Positions 48,596 to 60,675 are shown, counted from the first letter of the stretch. The stretch: 64,000 bases of DNA from Sebastes aleutianus (GCA_916700875.1 CAKAKS010000067.1:7839591-7903590); one strand, 5' to 3'. Notes: generated by a model from the sequence alone, not told the origin. Made by a program: numbers and translations.

Positions 48596-49391
48596 CAGGG
48601 TGCCCATATTTTCAAACCCCCAAACCGGGACCCTTAAGTGTACCGCACGTTCATGCCCACACACGTGCAAGCACTAATACGCATGCACCGTAGGCGTTTT
48701 CATCAGGATGGCTCACTCGTCAAACCTGTGGCGCATTTGAGCATCCAAAAAGAAGGCATTATTAAAGGGGGGTGCATTAGAGGCTGTGACCATCATGACT
48801 TTAACATTCACTACTTTCACCCCCTTTAATCACAGAGCTATCCCCGTCATGACAGTTTGGGAGTCCTGTGGAGAGTTTTCCCTCACCACAGCCACATATC
48901 TACCTGTAGGCTATTATAATTAAAAATGTGATTCTCAGACAACATTTTGGCCAGGATGGAGAAACCGTGTGAAAGACAGGAACGGCCGGTCCTGAGGGAG
49001 TTATGAGTGGAGCAAAAAGTTTTAAGTGATTCACAATTTTTTGCCTACATGCCTGTTAATGCGCAGAAGGAACTGTGTAGAATAATTCATCAAAACAATC
49101 CGTTTGATTTGCATATTTGTGGCTTTTCAGCGCAATATCACTAGTTTATGACTGCAGCAGGGTGCGTTGTGTTGGCTCTTTGCATTTATACTTATCTCAT
49201 GCGCACATTAATGAGTGGGATAGAACATGATGAACGTCTATGCTATATTGTGGTGAAAACCGGGAAAATTTGTTTGTGACTGTTGAAAACTGGGACGAGT
49301 GTTGAGTGTTTTACAGATATTTGTCGGGACTCGGGATACCCAGCTTGAAATTGGGGCAATCCCGGACAAACCGGGACTTCTGGTCACTGCA
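48596..49391. mobile_element. hAT-like element inserted in an R2 repeat, about 796 bases
   Basis: Starts CAGGGTGCCC and ends with TTCTGGTCACTG plus CA. The flanks are accgaccc (48588-48595) and acccaccc (49392-49399), matching at 7 of 8 bases. Removing the insert and one flank restores the R2 phrase order 'tagcaccgac' to 'tccggttccccc' seen intact at 13992-14012. The terminus-proximal 'aaccgggac' strings face each other. No transposase. Confidence 0.72.
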
Positions 49392-49465
49392 ACCCACCCT
49401 CCGGTTCCCCCTCAAGTTAACACTGTTAGCTCTATCAGCACTGTTGCAATTTCACATTTGGCACC
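49392..49465 (+). repeat. Dispersed repeat, family R2, right part
   Basis: Continues the repeat broken at 48595: 'tccggttccccctcaagtta', 'acactgttagctctatcagc', 'catttggcacctc'. Confidence 0.7.
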
Positions 49466-49689
49466 TCTAACAATTCAAAACAATATACAATGATCTCTTT
49501 TTGAAGCTCCAAATGAATTTAATATTCACAAAAAGATTTTAGAAACACTGAATGACACATTTCAGTACATCCCTGACAGAATAACTGCCGTTTTAAACAG
49601 CAGCTCTACCTTGGCTTCTGCACTCTCAGACAGCATTACAAATGATCTCAGACTCCCTGTTTTGCAGTCCTTCACTCCTGACCTCCGAT

Positions 49690-49975
49690 AGCTCCCTCGC
49701 CACCGAGGAAGCCTTCCCCAGCATCTGGCCCACTTGCTCCCCCCCGCGAGAGCGAGCATGTCGGGGCAGACGAGTATGCCTCCCTCCGGGCCCGGATGAT
49801 GAGACAGTGCATTTACATTAGCCTAGTGAAGCAGGAGCGGTGGCGCGCTGCCAGCACCGAAGCACAGAGCATGCAGCAGGAGCATCTGGTGGGTTTGTGC
49901 TAACGTCAGGAGCGGCCCGGTCTGCCTTCAGACAGACTCACCGACGACGCGCAGGCAGGCAGGCAGACAAACTGG
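49690..49975. other. GC- and CpG-rich patch
   Basis: Locally high in CpG ('ccccccgcgagagcgagcat', 'cgacgacgcgcagg'), against an AT-rich background. No exon with splice support is visible. It could be a small CpG island or regulatory region, or an old GC-rich repeat. Confidence 0.4.
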
Positions 49976-51481
49976 CACACAGTCAGATCATAAAGTCAGA
50001 TAAACAGTCATATTCAGGAAGTTAATTAGCCATTACTCATTCAGCCAAACAGTTTGTCAGCCAAAGAGGGAGGCAGACTTCTGGCCTGGACCTCAGTCAC
50101 TTATAACCAGGGAATGGAATTAGAGAGGAGGGGACGGCTTCATTTACGGGAGCCTGGCCTCCGGTCTCTTGGCTTGGACGGCGACGGGACCAGGTTGTTT
50201 TGTTCACGGGGAAATTAGGGTGGAGAGAAAGTCACTTGGTGTTGAAATTACCTCAGACACAAACAGTAATCTTCCTCCCAACCGCCGACCATCAAGGGAG
50301 GAATTTTCCTTGGATTTCAGCGTGACTTTCAATAAGGATTCAAATGGAAGGGGCTGAGAATGGGACATTAGAGCGGCACTTTGCGAGAGGCACTTAGGTA
50401 CACCAAATGTGAATTTCCATTAGTTGGAATGGAGGATGGACACATTAATGGCAGCGAGCACAGCAACATCTTTGGAAGGCTTGCATTACACCTAGATTTG
50501 CTGTAACAGAGAGGAGGAATAATGCAGTTCTTTAGCTGAATTGGGTAAAAAATCGTTGTGCACTATAGCTGAAATAAGCAATAAAGGTATGGCACCAATA
50601 AGCATTTATCACACTGCAAAATGAGGCACAATCCATTCCAAAGCACAACAGAAAAGGATTGTGGGTAATGTAGAGCAGCGGCTTGTGAACACTGATCACA
50701 GGTTGGGGCTTTTCTTTGGATTTGTTTGTTTTTATATGGACAAGTGTATAGCATGTAACAATGTCAAATACTCCAGCATTCATAGCCTATTCTAGTTTGC
50801 AACGCCCATCTCAAATACACATAAACTCAACAGGAAAACATGTATATAAACAGAACAATTCAAACCACATTGTTACAGTAAAAATCTAATAATTAAAGGG
50901 ACTGGTTTCTCTTTAAAAACTCAACATGTTTAGCTTCTTGAGAACATGGCCATGGTGAGATCTTATCAGCTTCCTGTCCAAAACTTTTAATTGCACAATC
51001 AAATTAAAAAAAGACCACTTCACTGATTCTGCAAGGTTAGTTTACTTGTCATGGTTAATTAGCTTTACTTATGAAAAGTTGTACAATGTCTTTTGTGGCT
51101 CTGGAGGAGCTTTTCAAAGTTTGCCCGTGTTGAAAACTGGAGGTGTTGTGTTTGAAAGAAGTGGCCAAATTAGGATGAAGGGTGGGGTCTAACAAAAGTT
51201 TTTTTTAAATGACCAGCTTAGCTAGTTAGCTGCAAACCAACATTTCTGTCTTGAGAAGATAAAAAAGGTGAGAAATGTATAGAAATATCTAACCCTTTTC
51301 TGGTCCCCATGGTTGGAAAGCACTCATATACCCTTTATCCACCAAAATTGGCACATAGTGATTTCCCATTGCCAGTAGACGAGTACTGTATGCCTTTCAG
51401 GGTTTTCTTCTGGTGTGTCATCTTCGACGTCACGAACACGCCAGAAAACAGGGTTAGTAAACAGTGAATGTTACGGTGGTT
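49976..51481. other. Non-coding stretch
   Basis: No exon, RNA gene or terminal-repeat element recognised. Confidence 0.35.
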
Positions 51482-51774
51482 TAGGGCTGTCCTCAACCAA
51501 AGACATTCTTCGTCAACTATTTTACGATTCTTACGATTTTGTCGACTTATCGATTAGTTGATTTAATCCACAGATCTGTTAAACTGAGTAGAAGAATCAC
51601 ACAAAAGCACCACTTTTAAATCTTGTGTTTACCAGAGATGTGCTCATAAGTTTCTTGGAAAATAAGTCATTCAACATGAAAAAGAGCATAAAAACGACTA
51701 ATCGACTAAAGAGATCGTAGACGACCAAAGACCAAAATCACCTATTAGTCGACTAATAAGAGGAGGCAGCCTTA
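51482..51774. mobile_element. hAT-like MITE, 293 bases
   Basis: The left end is TAGGGCTGTCCTC and the right end in reverse complement is TAAGGCTGCCTCCTC. Flanks cggtggtt (51474-51481) and tggtggtt (51775-51782) match at 7 of 8 bases. The interior carries 'gtcgacttatcgattagttg' facing 'cgactaatcgactaa'. Confidence 0.78.
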
Positions 51775-51782
51775 TGGTGGTT

Positions 51783-53129
51783 GATTCTTTTTTTTATATC
51801 AGTTTCTTATTCAGTCTCTCTTCAAACTTGGTGCAGACTAATGTTCGAGTGCTGCTTGGACAGAGACAGACGGACTTTGTGGCTGAGATGACAGAAAGCA
51901 TCAGAAAAGGGGCAGAAATTAGCGTGTCCACCCGGATGTCATGTTTCCATCACTGCCGATCGGAGCTGGAGCTGATAAATACCCGTGACGACTGCAGAGT
52001 CATCTTGTCCTGGGAATGAATGCTGATCGTACCCTTTCCTACTGAAGACAAAGGGCAGATGTTAGGGGGTGTTAGTGTTTCTTTTGTCCAGTAGGAAAGA
52101 AGCTTTATAAAGTAACGTATATACCATCCATGAGTACCTCGAGGTTGGTTGGTTGTATAAGTGGTGAGGGGACACTGATGCATCGCCACTGAGCTGCTTT
52201 CCCATTTGGCGAAGTCAGACTCTGAGTGCTTGTCTCACCTCCACCACAACAAAGCGCCGGGTCTCCCTCAGTACTCGTGGCCCAGTCACCCCTGAAACTA
52301 GATTCCCTCTTCCATCATGCCTGAGGGAACAATTTAATTAAAAGCCAGCTCCGAGCAAAGGACACCCATCACCCTATTCTTGACAGTGTCCACAGTCGAC
52401 AAACATGGAGAGCAAATAAATCCTCTTGTGGACAATGTCCCGGCCCCACTACACAAACTGTACGTACACACCAAGTGAACAGATTGTGGTGTAATGACTG
52501 TAATTCACTGGGTAAAGGGGCAGGATTAAATATTGTTTGGGCTTCGAGGCATTTTCATGAGAATGGACCTGATGATTGACGGTATTTAATTGAATCCGGT
52601 CCTGGAAATCCTATCTGTTTTCTAATTTAGTCCAACCTGAATGGGCTTCATTTTTTTGTCCCATCTGGTAATACAATCCATTCATTTCCTCTGTAATGAC
52701 CTGTCAGCTGTTATTATCATGTTAACAATGTGTTTATCACACAAAGAGCCAGCCTCACACTCCTGAAGAGATTAAAGTGGTCAAACTTTCACTGTATAAT
52801 TCAGTTTCAACTTGCACAATGGACACTGTGTCCAGTAGTTAAAGGACCATACAGGAGTTTTTGCATGTTTTAGCTTCTTTACAGGGAACTGAGCTAATTT
52901 TACATTTTAAAGTCTGTTTACAAGTCTTTGAGAGCACAGCAGCACATGAGAAACAAAGTTGTGTAAGTGATGTAACTAGAGGCAACGTTTGTTGGGGCTA
53001 CAAGTGTGAAAATGTGAAAATCTGTTGGTGTGGAGTTAGAAAGAACTGAGTCAGACTTTTGTAGCCCCTCCTCATCTCTGCTCGAAACTCGAAGCAACAT
53101 TAGCTGCTACCAGAATCCCCAGCCTGTTC
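51783..53129. other. Non-coding stretch
   Basis: No exon or element with definable ends recognised. The short frame at 52861-53049 has no domain. Confidence 0.35.
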
Positions 53130-53188
53130 TCATTCCCAGGGCGTCTAATACTGAGGCTATGTCACGGCCGTCTGCGTTAGATACCAAC

Positions 53189-53774
53189 TAGGGCTGTCAA
53201 TCGATTCAGATATTTAATCGCGATTAGTGAAGATTCTGGCATAATATGAAACTAGATAAACCTAAGGAATCCATTGGTACTAACCATATCATACTAGCTT
53301 GTCGTGAAGGAGGTTAAATAACGCTCCAAACTTACACTAAATTTTGGTGAGGAAAAACTGGCATAGCCATTTTCAAGCGGTCCCTTGACCTCTGACCTCA
53401 GGATGTGTGAATGAAAATGGGTTCTATGGGTACCCACGAGTCTCCCCTTTACAGACATGCCCACTTTATGATAATCACATGCAGTTTGGGGCAAGTCATA
53501 GTCAAGTCAGCACACTGACACACTGACAACTGTTGTTGCCTGTCGGGCTGCAGTTTTCCATGTTATGATTTCAGCATATTTTCTATGCTAAATGCAGTAC
53601 CTGTGAGGGTTTCTGGACAATATTTGTCATTGTTTTGTGTTGTTAATTGATTTCCAATAATAAATATATACATACATTTGCATAAAGCAGCATATTTGCC
53701 CACCCCCCTTGTTGATAAGAGTATTAAATACACGATTAATCATGATTAAATATTTAAATCATTTGACAGCCCTA
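53189..53774 (-). mobile_element. hAT-like family A copy with two 5'-type ends
   Basis: The body is in reverse orientation, but both termini carry the family's AATCGATT-type end: TAGGGCTGTCAATCGATT at the left and AAATCATTTGACAGCCCTA at the right. The normal 3' end (CGTTAACTTTGACAGCCCTA type) is absent. No 8-base duplication is visible (ataccaac against aaatttag), so it is a rearranged or recombinant copy. Confidence 0.75.
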
Positions 53775-54918
53775 AAATTTAGAGTTGAGATTATTTCATT
53801 TTTCATAGTCTGAAAGTATAATGGAAGCAGTAGTCAGAAAACCAACATTAAATGACACTTAATTTATACGTGTCACAGAAAATGACAAGTACATTAATGT
53901 AGACGTTTGGAAAGATAAGGTGCTGTTTAATACTCCCTACATGTAGTTGTTTTCATTTTCACTGGTTAAAATAGTGTGTACTTTACTTTATTGGCGAACC
54001 ATTTTTGAGGCATTATAAATCCATTTTTCTACCTGTCTGGCTGCCATTGTTTCCATTCATTTTTGTCACAATGTGGAAATCAATTAGCTGACCCAGAACC
54101 TTTTAAATTACCTCGAGTTGTATAATCCATCACAGTGAATATGTTGCCTCCATTAATTTGGTGGGAGTTGCATCTTTCTTTGTGAGGACTGATGTAAAAA
54201 GTCTGCACTGTTTTACCTCTTAATGGTAATGTCACTTTATCCTGACTTTAAACATGCTTTCATTGATTTTTTCTGGCAAACTGAGGGCAGCGCAACAAGC
54301 TGTAAACACAACAATGGGAAATAATCACCTTATGAAGTTGTTATTTTGTCTAAGACACCAACTCCTGAATAGGATCTGGCTCTTTAGCTACTAGATATTC
54401 CACTTTCTTCCCCAGATAGTTGCTAATTTTCTGTCACGTCTGAAAAAGATTTCAAAAGAGAGCGATGAGAGTGAATCAAAACAGTAAAGTTGCGGACTGT
54501 AAAAACCAAAACAAGAGCTGAACGACACTCAAATGCTCCTTCAAGCTGCACAGTCAGGTGATAATTATCTGTGGGTTCGTCCCTTTGAGATTTGACCCAT
54601 TATTCAGATAAAAATATGAATTATTTCAGCTTTAAGTTCATAAATAAATGCACACTTAAGTATTCTGTGTGATGGATTCAGGCTAGTTTCCAGCATCTGC
54701 TAACTGATTTGCCACAAATAGAAACTAAACAGATGGAAATAAAGGGAATAATTGTAAAGCAGTGGCTACCCGGAAGGAAGGAAGATATTTATATTTAAAT
54801 CCAAAGGACACCATAATTATTTGCAAATTGATTATCAGTATTGTGAAGTGTATGTACGTTATAGTAAATGTGCTAAAATGTAAAAGTGACTCCTTTTTAA
54901 ATCTCACTGTGTTTTCAG

Positions 54919-55398
54919 TAGGGATGCACCAATACCGGATCGGATATCGCATAATTGTCGTGAAGTTTTGAATGTTATTTAGCCTCCTTCATCACACGCT
55001 AGTATGACATGGTTGGTTTCAATGGATTCTTTAGGTTTTCTAGTTTCATATGATGCCAGTATCTTCTCTCTAGTTTTAAAACTGAGCCAGCTATAACCTA
55101 AAAATCACAAGTTGGGTTAATTCGTTGAAGAAATTAGTGCCGTTAAAACTAATTTGCGTAAAAGCGTCATTATCATGTTCACTTTGACGGCCCTAATTGT
55201 TGCATTTTGTTTTACAAAGTTAGGAAAGAAATGTTTTAGTCAAGCCTGATGTCGCCTTACACATAAAAGAATGATCCCGGTCACTTCCACACAGCGAGGC
55301 ATACAGCTTATTAGTTAAACACTGGTATCGGATCGATACCAAAGCCCAGGTATCGCTATCGGTAACGGGACTGAAAACGTTCGATCGGTGCAGCCCTA
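54919..55398. mobile_element. hAT-like GGGATGCACC element with perfect TSD, carrying nested family A DNA
   Basis: The left end is TAGGGATGCACCAATACC and the right end is GATCGGTGCAGCCCTA. Flanks are gttttcag on both sides (54911-54918 and 55399-55406), a perfect 8-base duplication. It is the same family as 14558-14933. Bases 54955-55194 inside it are the 3' half of family A. Confidence 0.92.
54955..55194 (+). mobile_element. hAT-like family A 3' half nested in another hAT-like element
   Basis: Reads 'tatttagcctccttcatcac', 'agtatgacatggttggt' and 'tttcatatgatgccagtatc', to the terminus 'ttgacggcccta'. The host element resumes with 'gttgcattttgttttacaaa', which matches 14841-14861 in the uninterrupted copy. 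Confidence 0.8.
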
Positions 55399-55406
55399 GT
55401 TTTCAG

Positions 55407-56637
55407 TCCTCTGGTGAAACATGCAGATATTTTCTGAGAGGGATGTTAGAATAAAAAAAGTCATTTTCCACTTACATTTACTGTTATAATATGATGATTG
55501 AACTGCGTCTCCATCCCTCTCGTATGCATTGTTGCTCATTCACCCCGAACAGGACAGCCAGGGAGCCTGCATTAAAACTGGCCTCCTCATCATTTGTCAC
55601 TGGGCCCAGGGGGTAATGAACGGGGTGAATTGGATGTACTCTCTAATTATGGAAAGGACAAAAAGCCAGTCAGATTCCATTGTCAAGGTCCCCCTCCTGC
55701 AGCACCATGGGGAGCAGCTTTCACTCATAAATCACATCTGCAGAGGATTAGAGAGAACATAAAAGGGAGAAATATAGCACCATGCGGACCCGAGACAATC
55801 AACCATGTAACGGCCTACGACAGGCAATAAGTAGGTGGCTGAGCCCTCCTGCCTGTTATAGGCATCGTAAACACCTGCTGATCAGCATCCACCAGTGTCC
55901 ACGTGCTCAGCAGCAGAAGCAGAAGCCATCTTTCACAGTAACCTCGCCATCATCATCATCATCATCGAGCTGGCCCTGACGATCAGATGCTGCTCTGTGA
56001 GCGCCATAACCTCAGTGTTACGAGGCCCATTAACATCGATCAACACGCTGCCGGTGCTGCTGGCATGTTGGGCTGCTTGCATGGCGATTGGATTTGAAAT
56101 TTGTATGACTGCTCACGGACTGATCGTCATGGTATAAGAGTATAGAGCGCTGTGCCGCCCACGCAGCACTGATCTGCACTGGCCCCCTCATGAATACTCA
56201 CAGTGAAACTTGTTTTAAAAATTACTTGAGTTAAAGTTCACTAAAACTGTAGTTATTTTGAGATTTTGTGCACAATTTTTTCTGAATGCATCCCCCTCAG
56301 GTCTTTGTGTGTTTGAAAAGCAGCGGTAAAGAGAGATTACTCCAGCAGAATTACAAGCACAGACTTTTAACAGCGCATAGGAAACAAAAAGCAAGGTTAC
56401 TTTAACTCTGACTTCTCCGTCTCTGGCTTTGTAACAGTTGCCACAAACTCACGCTGGAGGTTTGATCCTTTAATCTTACAACAGAGTCATGTTTAATACA
56501 TAAAAACCAGCACACCGTTCCAGATGTAATCATAGTATTTTCTTTCACTTAAATCCCTTTTGAAGTGTTAAACACAACAATAAACCATTCTAACCATTAG
56601 AATATAGAAGCATGCAGTGAATCCGTCTATATGCAGC
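55407..56637. other. Non-coding stretch
   Basis: Contains a short (CAT)n run at 55948-55966. Overlapping open frames at 55529-56137 lack domains and are interrupted in every frame. Confidence 0.35.
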
Positions 56638-56972
56638 GCGCTCTCATTCCCAGGGCGTCAGATACTGATGCGTTTTCACGGCCGTCAGCGTTCAATACCG
56701 ACGCACGAGGCATTCCATCAACTACAATGTCAACCCATCCGTGCAACAGTAAACGCTCAGGGAAAGTGCTGTGGTGGTGACGTAGTTTAAAGAGCGAAAG
56801 ACACACTGGAGGTGGGGCTTTCATCCAGGAGACCGCTGTTCCAAACATGTTGTTTTTCTCCTAAACCTAAGTGGTTTTATTGCCTAAGCCTAAGCAAGTG
56901 TTATTTTAAATTCACAACACTAAGCACGTGTTTACATGTGGTCGAAACGTGACGCCCAGGGGTCTGACAAAG
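56638..56972. repeat. Repeat with inverted CCCAGGGCGTCA ends
   Basis: The left part 'ctcattcccagggcgtcaga' faces the right part 'gtgacgcccaggggtctgac'. A related fragment ('ctcattcccagggcgtctaa', 'tgtcacggccgtctgcg') lies at 53130-53188, directly beside another family A copy. Terminal inverted repeats suggest a DNA transposon, but no TSD was found. Confidence 0.55.
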
Positions 56973-56981
56973 CATCAGTAT

Positions 56982-57940
56982 TAGGGCTGTCAAAGTTAAT
57001 GCGATAGTAACGCGTTATTACTAATTTCTTTAACACATTAACGTACTAACTTGCAATCTTTCGGTTGCGGGCTCAGTTTTAAAGCTAGAGTGAAGATACT
57101 GGCATCATATGAAACTAGAAAAACCTAAGGAATCTATTGGTACCAACCATGTCATACTAGCTTGTCACGAAGGAAGCTAAATAACGCTGCAAACTGGTGT
57201 TAAATTTTGGCGAGGAAAAACCGGCATGTCCATTTTCAAAGGGTACCCTTGACCTCTGACCTCAAGATATGTGAATGAAAATGGGTTCTATGGGTGCCCA
57301 CGAGTCTCCCCTTTACAGACATGCCCACTTTATGATAATCACATACAGTTTGGGGCAAGTCCCAGTCAAGTCAGCACACTGACACACTGACAGCTGTTGT
57401 TGCCTGTTGGGCTGCAGTTTGCCATGTTATGATTTGAGCATATTTTTTATGCTAAATGCAGTACCTGTGAGGGTTTTATGGACAATATTTGTCATTGTTT
57501 TGTGTTGATAATTAATTTCCAATAATAGATATATACATACATTTGCATAAATCTGCACATTTGCACACTCTCATGTTGATTGAGTATTAAATACTTGACA
57601 AATCTCCATTTAAGGTACATTTGAAACAGATACAAATGGGTATTTTTTATACTTTATCTTTTCAATTAACTGTTCAGTTATACTTTCTGTACATTTTCCT
57701 GTTGCAAAGCCTTCTCCACACTGCTATGGACTGCCTGGGGGATAAATGCTGAAAATGATTGTTAATTATTGTTAATTTATTTCCAATAATAAATATATAT
57801 ATAGATACTTGACAAATCTCCCTTTAAGGTACATTTTGATTAGATAAAAAATATGTGATTAATTTGCGATTAATTGCGATTAACTATGGACAATCATGCA
57901 ATAAATCCTGATTAAATATTTGAATGGATTGACAGCCCTA
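56982..57940 (-). mobile_element. hAT-like family A copy, expanded by an insertion and local duplication
   Basis: Runs from TAGGGCTGTCAAAGTTAA to TTGACAGCCCTA with flanks atcagtat (56974-56981) and gtcagtat (57941-57948), 7 of 8 matching. Near its right end the phrase 'atttccaataata' through 'gacaaatctcc' occurs twice. Between the two copies lies about 120 bases (57636-57760) inverse to part of the element at 29626-29960. Confidence 0.87.
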
Positions 57941-57948
57941 GTCAGTAT

Positions 57949-58652
57949 GGGACGAGTTGAGATGAGAAAGTGTTGGTATATGAGGATGGAGATGAGGATG
58001 TATTAGGCACAGCCACCTCGTGTTCATGTTATATTGAAAAATTTGGATTCATTTCCAGTTTCCAATTTTATCCTTTACCCCCGTCGAGGGACTGCAGATA
58101 AAAACCAGCAGTTTAGTTACTCTAGGGGAATTAAAGTGCAGGTGTTGTCATGTAGAAGTTCTGTTTTCTACTAAGTGCTTGTTGAACTTTTGGTACGCTT
58201 TCATCCTGTTTCCCAAGAGGAAATATGAACATAAAAAACAGGCTGTGTTCTCTTTTACGCTGAATGGTCCGGTCATTGTGTAGCTGGAGCATATTACAGT
58301 TTTATGTCGCAAATATTATCTGGGTTTAAAACACAACTGCGGCCACAAAGTAAATGCATAAACACATGGAGACTTATTCAACAGCTACCTCTCAAAATTG
58401 CCAAATTTCCAAACATCCCCATTAAAGCTCAGAGAGATCCGCATGCCCTTTCTCTGCCCTTCAGTAAGTGCACACTTCAAAGACGGCCTTTCTTTGAAAG
58501 GCTTTTTCTGATGTGCTGTTGTTGTTATTGTTGTTGTCGAGCCTTCCAACCTTACGCAGTGTTATCGCACGTTATTCCCTCGTGACTCTGATGGCGACAC
58601 TGATGTGGATTATTGCCTCTAGGAAGTCTCTCTTGCATCTCCCATGAGGACC

Positions 58653-58655
<3 letters not shown>
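57949..58655. other. Non-coding stretch
   Basis: No exon recognised. The frame at 58304-58585 ends in a low-complexity Cys-rich stretch caused by a TGTTGT run. Confidence 0.35.

Positions 58656-58685
<30 letters not shown>
58656..58685. repeat. Poly-T tract
   Basis: Thirty consecutive T. It may be the poly-A tail of a minus-strand retroposed sequence, but no parent sequence is evident. Confidence 0.95.
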
Positions 58686-58904
58686 CATAAGCAGATTACA
58701 CACAATCACTGGCAAATGGGGGTGAAACATGCAGCAGCACTACTCCAGATTTAATGCATTGTTATATGTGGTTTTGTCTGTCCATTGTGTGTTGGATGGA
58801 TGTGCGGAGACTGCAGTCATGGCGACCAGAGGAGATACCTTGGGATGATGTCATTATATAAACTATTGGAAGGATAAATCTGAAAGAATATGCTATGTTT
58901 TTTA

Positions 58905-59045
58905 TTGAGTTTATTCCTGTGAGCTATAGAGCTCCATTGTTGTTCAAAAACGCGTCAATGAGCCTCACTGTTGTTCTGGGTGACATGTTTCCTCCATTAC
59001 CACGATCAAAGCCACTGTTTATTTTGAGTCAATCCCACATAGGCC
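58905..59045 (-). repeat. Dispersed repeat, inverse of 6713-6796
   Basis: 'gctatagagctccattgttg' and 'cactgtttattttgagtcaa' are inverse to phrases at 6717-6790. Confidence 0.5.
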
Positions 59046-59632
59046 TAATTAAAACAAACAAACATTGTAATTGAATGTAATCAGGGGTTTACAGAAATAA
59101 TCACAAGAGCACCAAATCTGTCTCGTTCTGTCACATTTAATATAAAAACACAGATGATATAGGCTTTTTTTTAAATTAAACTATATATTTGTAGCCCATG
59201 AACTCTTTTTTTTTTGGGCCACAAACAAGCTGTAAACACGACACTGACATATTATCATTCATGTTTCTGGCCACCTGATGAATGTAAGTCTAACATTCAT
59301 CTCTGTTTTGCTCTGAACTAAAGAAAGAGAGAAATATCTGGCTCTTTAGCTGCTAGATGGTCAGCCTTCTTCACCAGCTAGTCTCTAGTACGCCGTTAAA
59401 ACAAACAAAGGGCTAATAGAACAATAGCCAAGTTTCAGGGAGAAGAAAACACAGAATAAAAAAAAAAAAAAAAGAAGTGTATTAAGTATGATCGTTAAAA
59501 GTAACCAAATACATAAAAAATACGTAATACAGACACAAATTTGTATTAAAAGTTCCTAAAAATAATAGGAAAACTCATCTCTGATGCATTATTCAATAGT
59601 CTGCTCAAAATTCATCCAAATCGTTCGTTTTA

Positions 59633-60262
59633 AGGCCCAGACACACCAACCCGACACCAAAGAACTAGCAGCCACAAAGGCCGACTGTTGAGTCGCCTTT
59701 GTCTTAGCCAAAATGTTGCACTCGAACACACGACTACAGCCAGCGGCCAACTACCACGTACGTTCTGCGCCTGCATGAGATGAAATAACCCTCCACACCA
59801 GCAGACAGTGTTAGTCTGTATTCGACATTCAAAAAGGGAAACCAGAAGACCGTGGACGGCGGATATACAAGCCGTTGTTATGATACGTACAGTACATGAA
59901 ACAAAGCGGCATTTGCCGACCATTTTCACACCACTCTCACTCACCACTTAGCTTCATTCCAGATGACCATGTCAGTGTATTGTAATGATAAGATGAGATG
60001 AAGATGAAAAATGAGAAGAGCCTTCTGTGTTTTTCCTCTTGACTTGCTTGCTTTCTTCACTTCCGTTTCTCTTCTCGGGCACTGATTCGTTTAAGCTGAA
60101 CTGACAATCAAAGTGGTTTTCTCACAGCGACGGGCGCCGCCGCTGATTCAACATGCTAAATCGGCCAAAAAACTTCAGACGCGGACAGACTAGAGCCGAC
60201 AGACGCTCACCGACAACCCTAAGTGTCTGACGGCCGACCGTCGGCTTGGTGTGTCAGGGCCT
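59633..60262. mobile_element. PIF/Harbinger-like MITE, 630 bases
   Basis: The left end AGGCCCAGACACACCAACCC is mirrored by the right end CTTGGTGTGTCAGGGCCT. Both flanks are TTA (59630-59632 and 60263-60265). TTA duplications and non-coding interior fit Harbinger-type MITEs. The sequence just inside the ends repeats 'ggccgac' and 'gtcggc' strings. The open frame at 59630-59947 (minus) has no transposase motif. Confidence 0.82.
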
Positions 60263-60637
60263 TTACACAAACTTCTTGTGTGCTTATTGCGTTCACTATT
60301 TGGGTCAATTGTACAGTTTATCAGTTGTTCTGTAATGTAATTATTAGTTATGCTTTGAATATAATTTGAAACATCAATACCAGACCCACAATAGACCCGT
60401 TTTTGTCTTTTTTAGGGGGTACAGGGAGATACAGAAGTGGTGTACATCAAAGGATGGATTAATCTTCATGGGAACATGAAGATTCATTTGAGATGCAGCT
60501 CAGCACTGTGTGCCAAGTTGTTCTCGTCATGAATCAGAAATAAAAATGAATTAAATAATGAATTAATTAAAATAAATTGTGAAAGTGTATAAGGGTTTAG
60601 AACACGATGATATAAGTTTGCGATTGTCATCCCCATG

Positions 60638-60675
60638 CTCTATTATGTCTCAAAAGTTGTTGAGACATAATAGAG
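60638..60675. repeat. Perfect short palindrome (hairpin)
   Basis: The left arm ctctattatgtctcaa (60638-60653) and right arm ttgagacataatagag (60660-60675) pair at all 16 positions around a 6-base loop. Confidence 0.9.
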
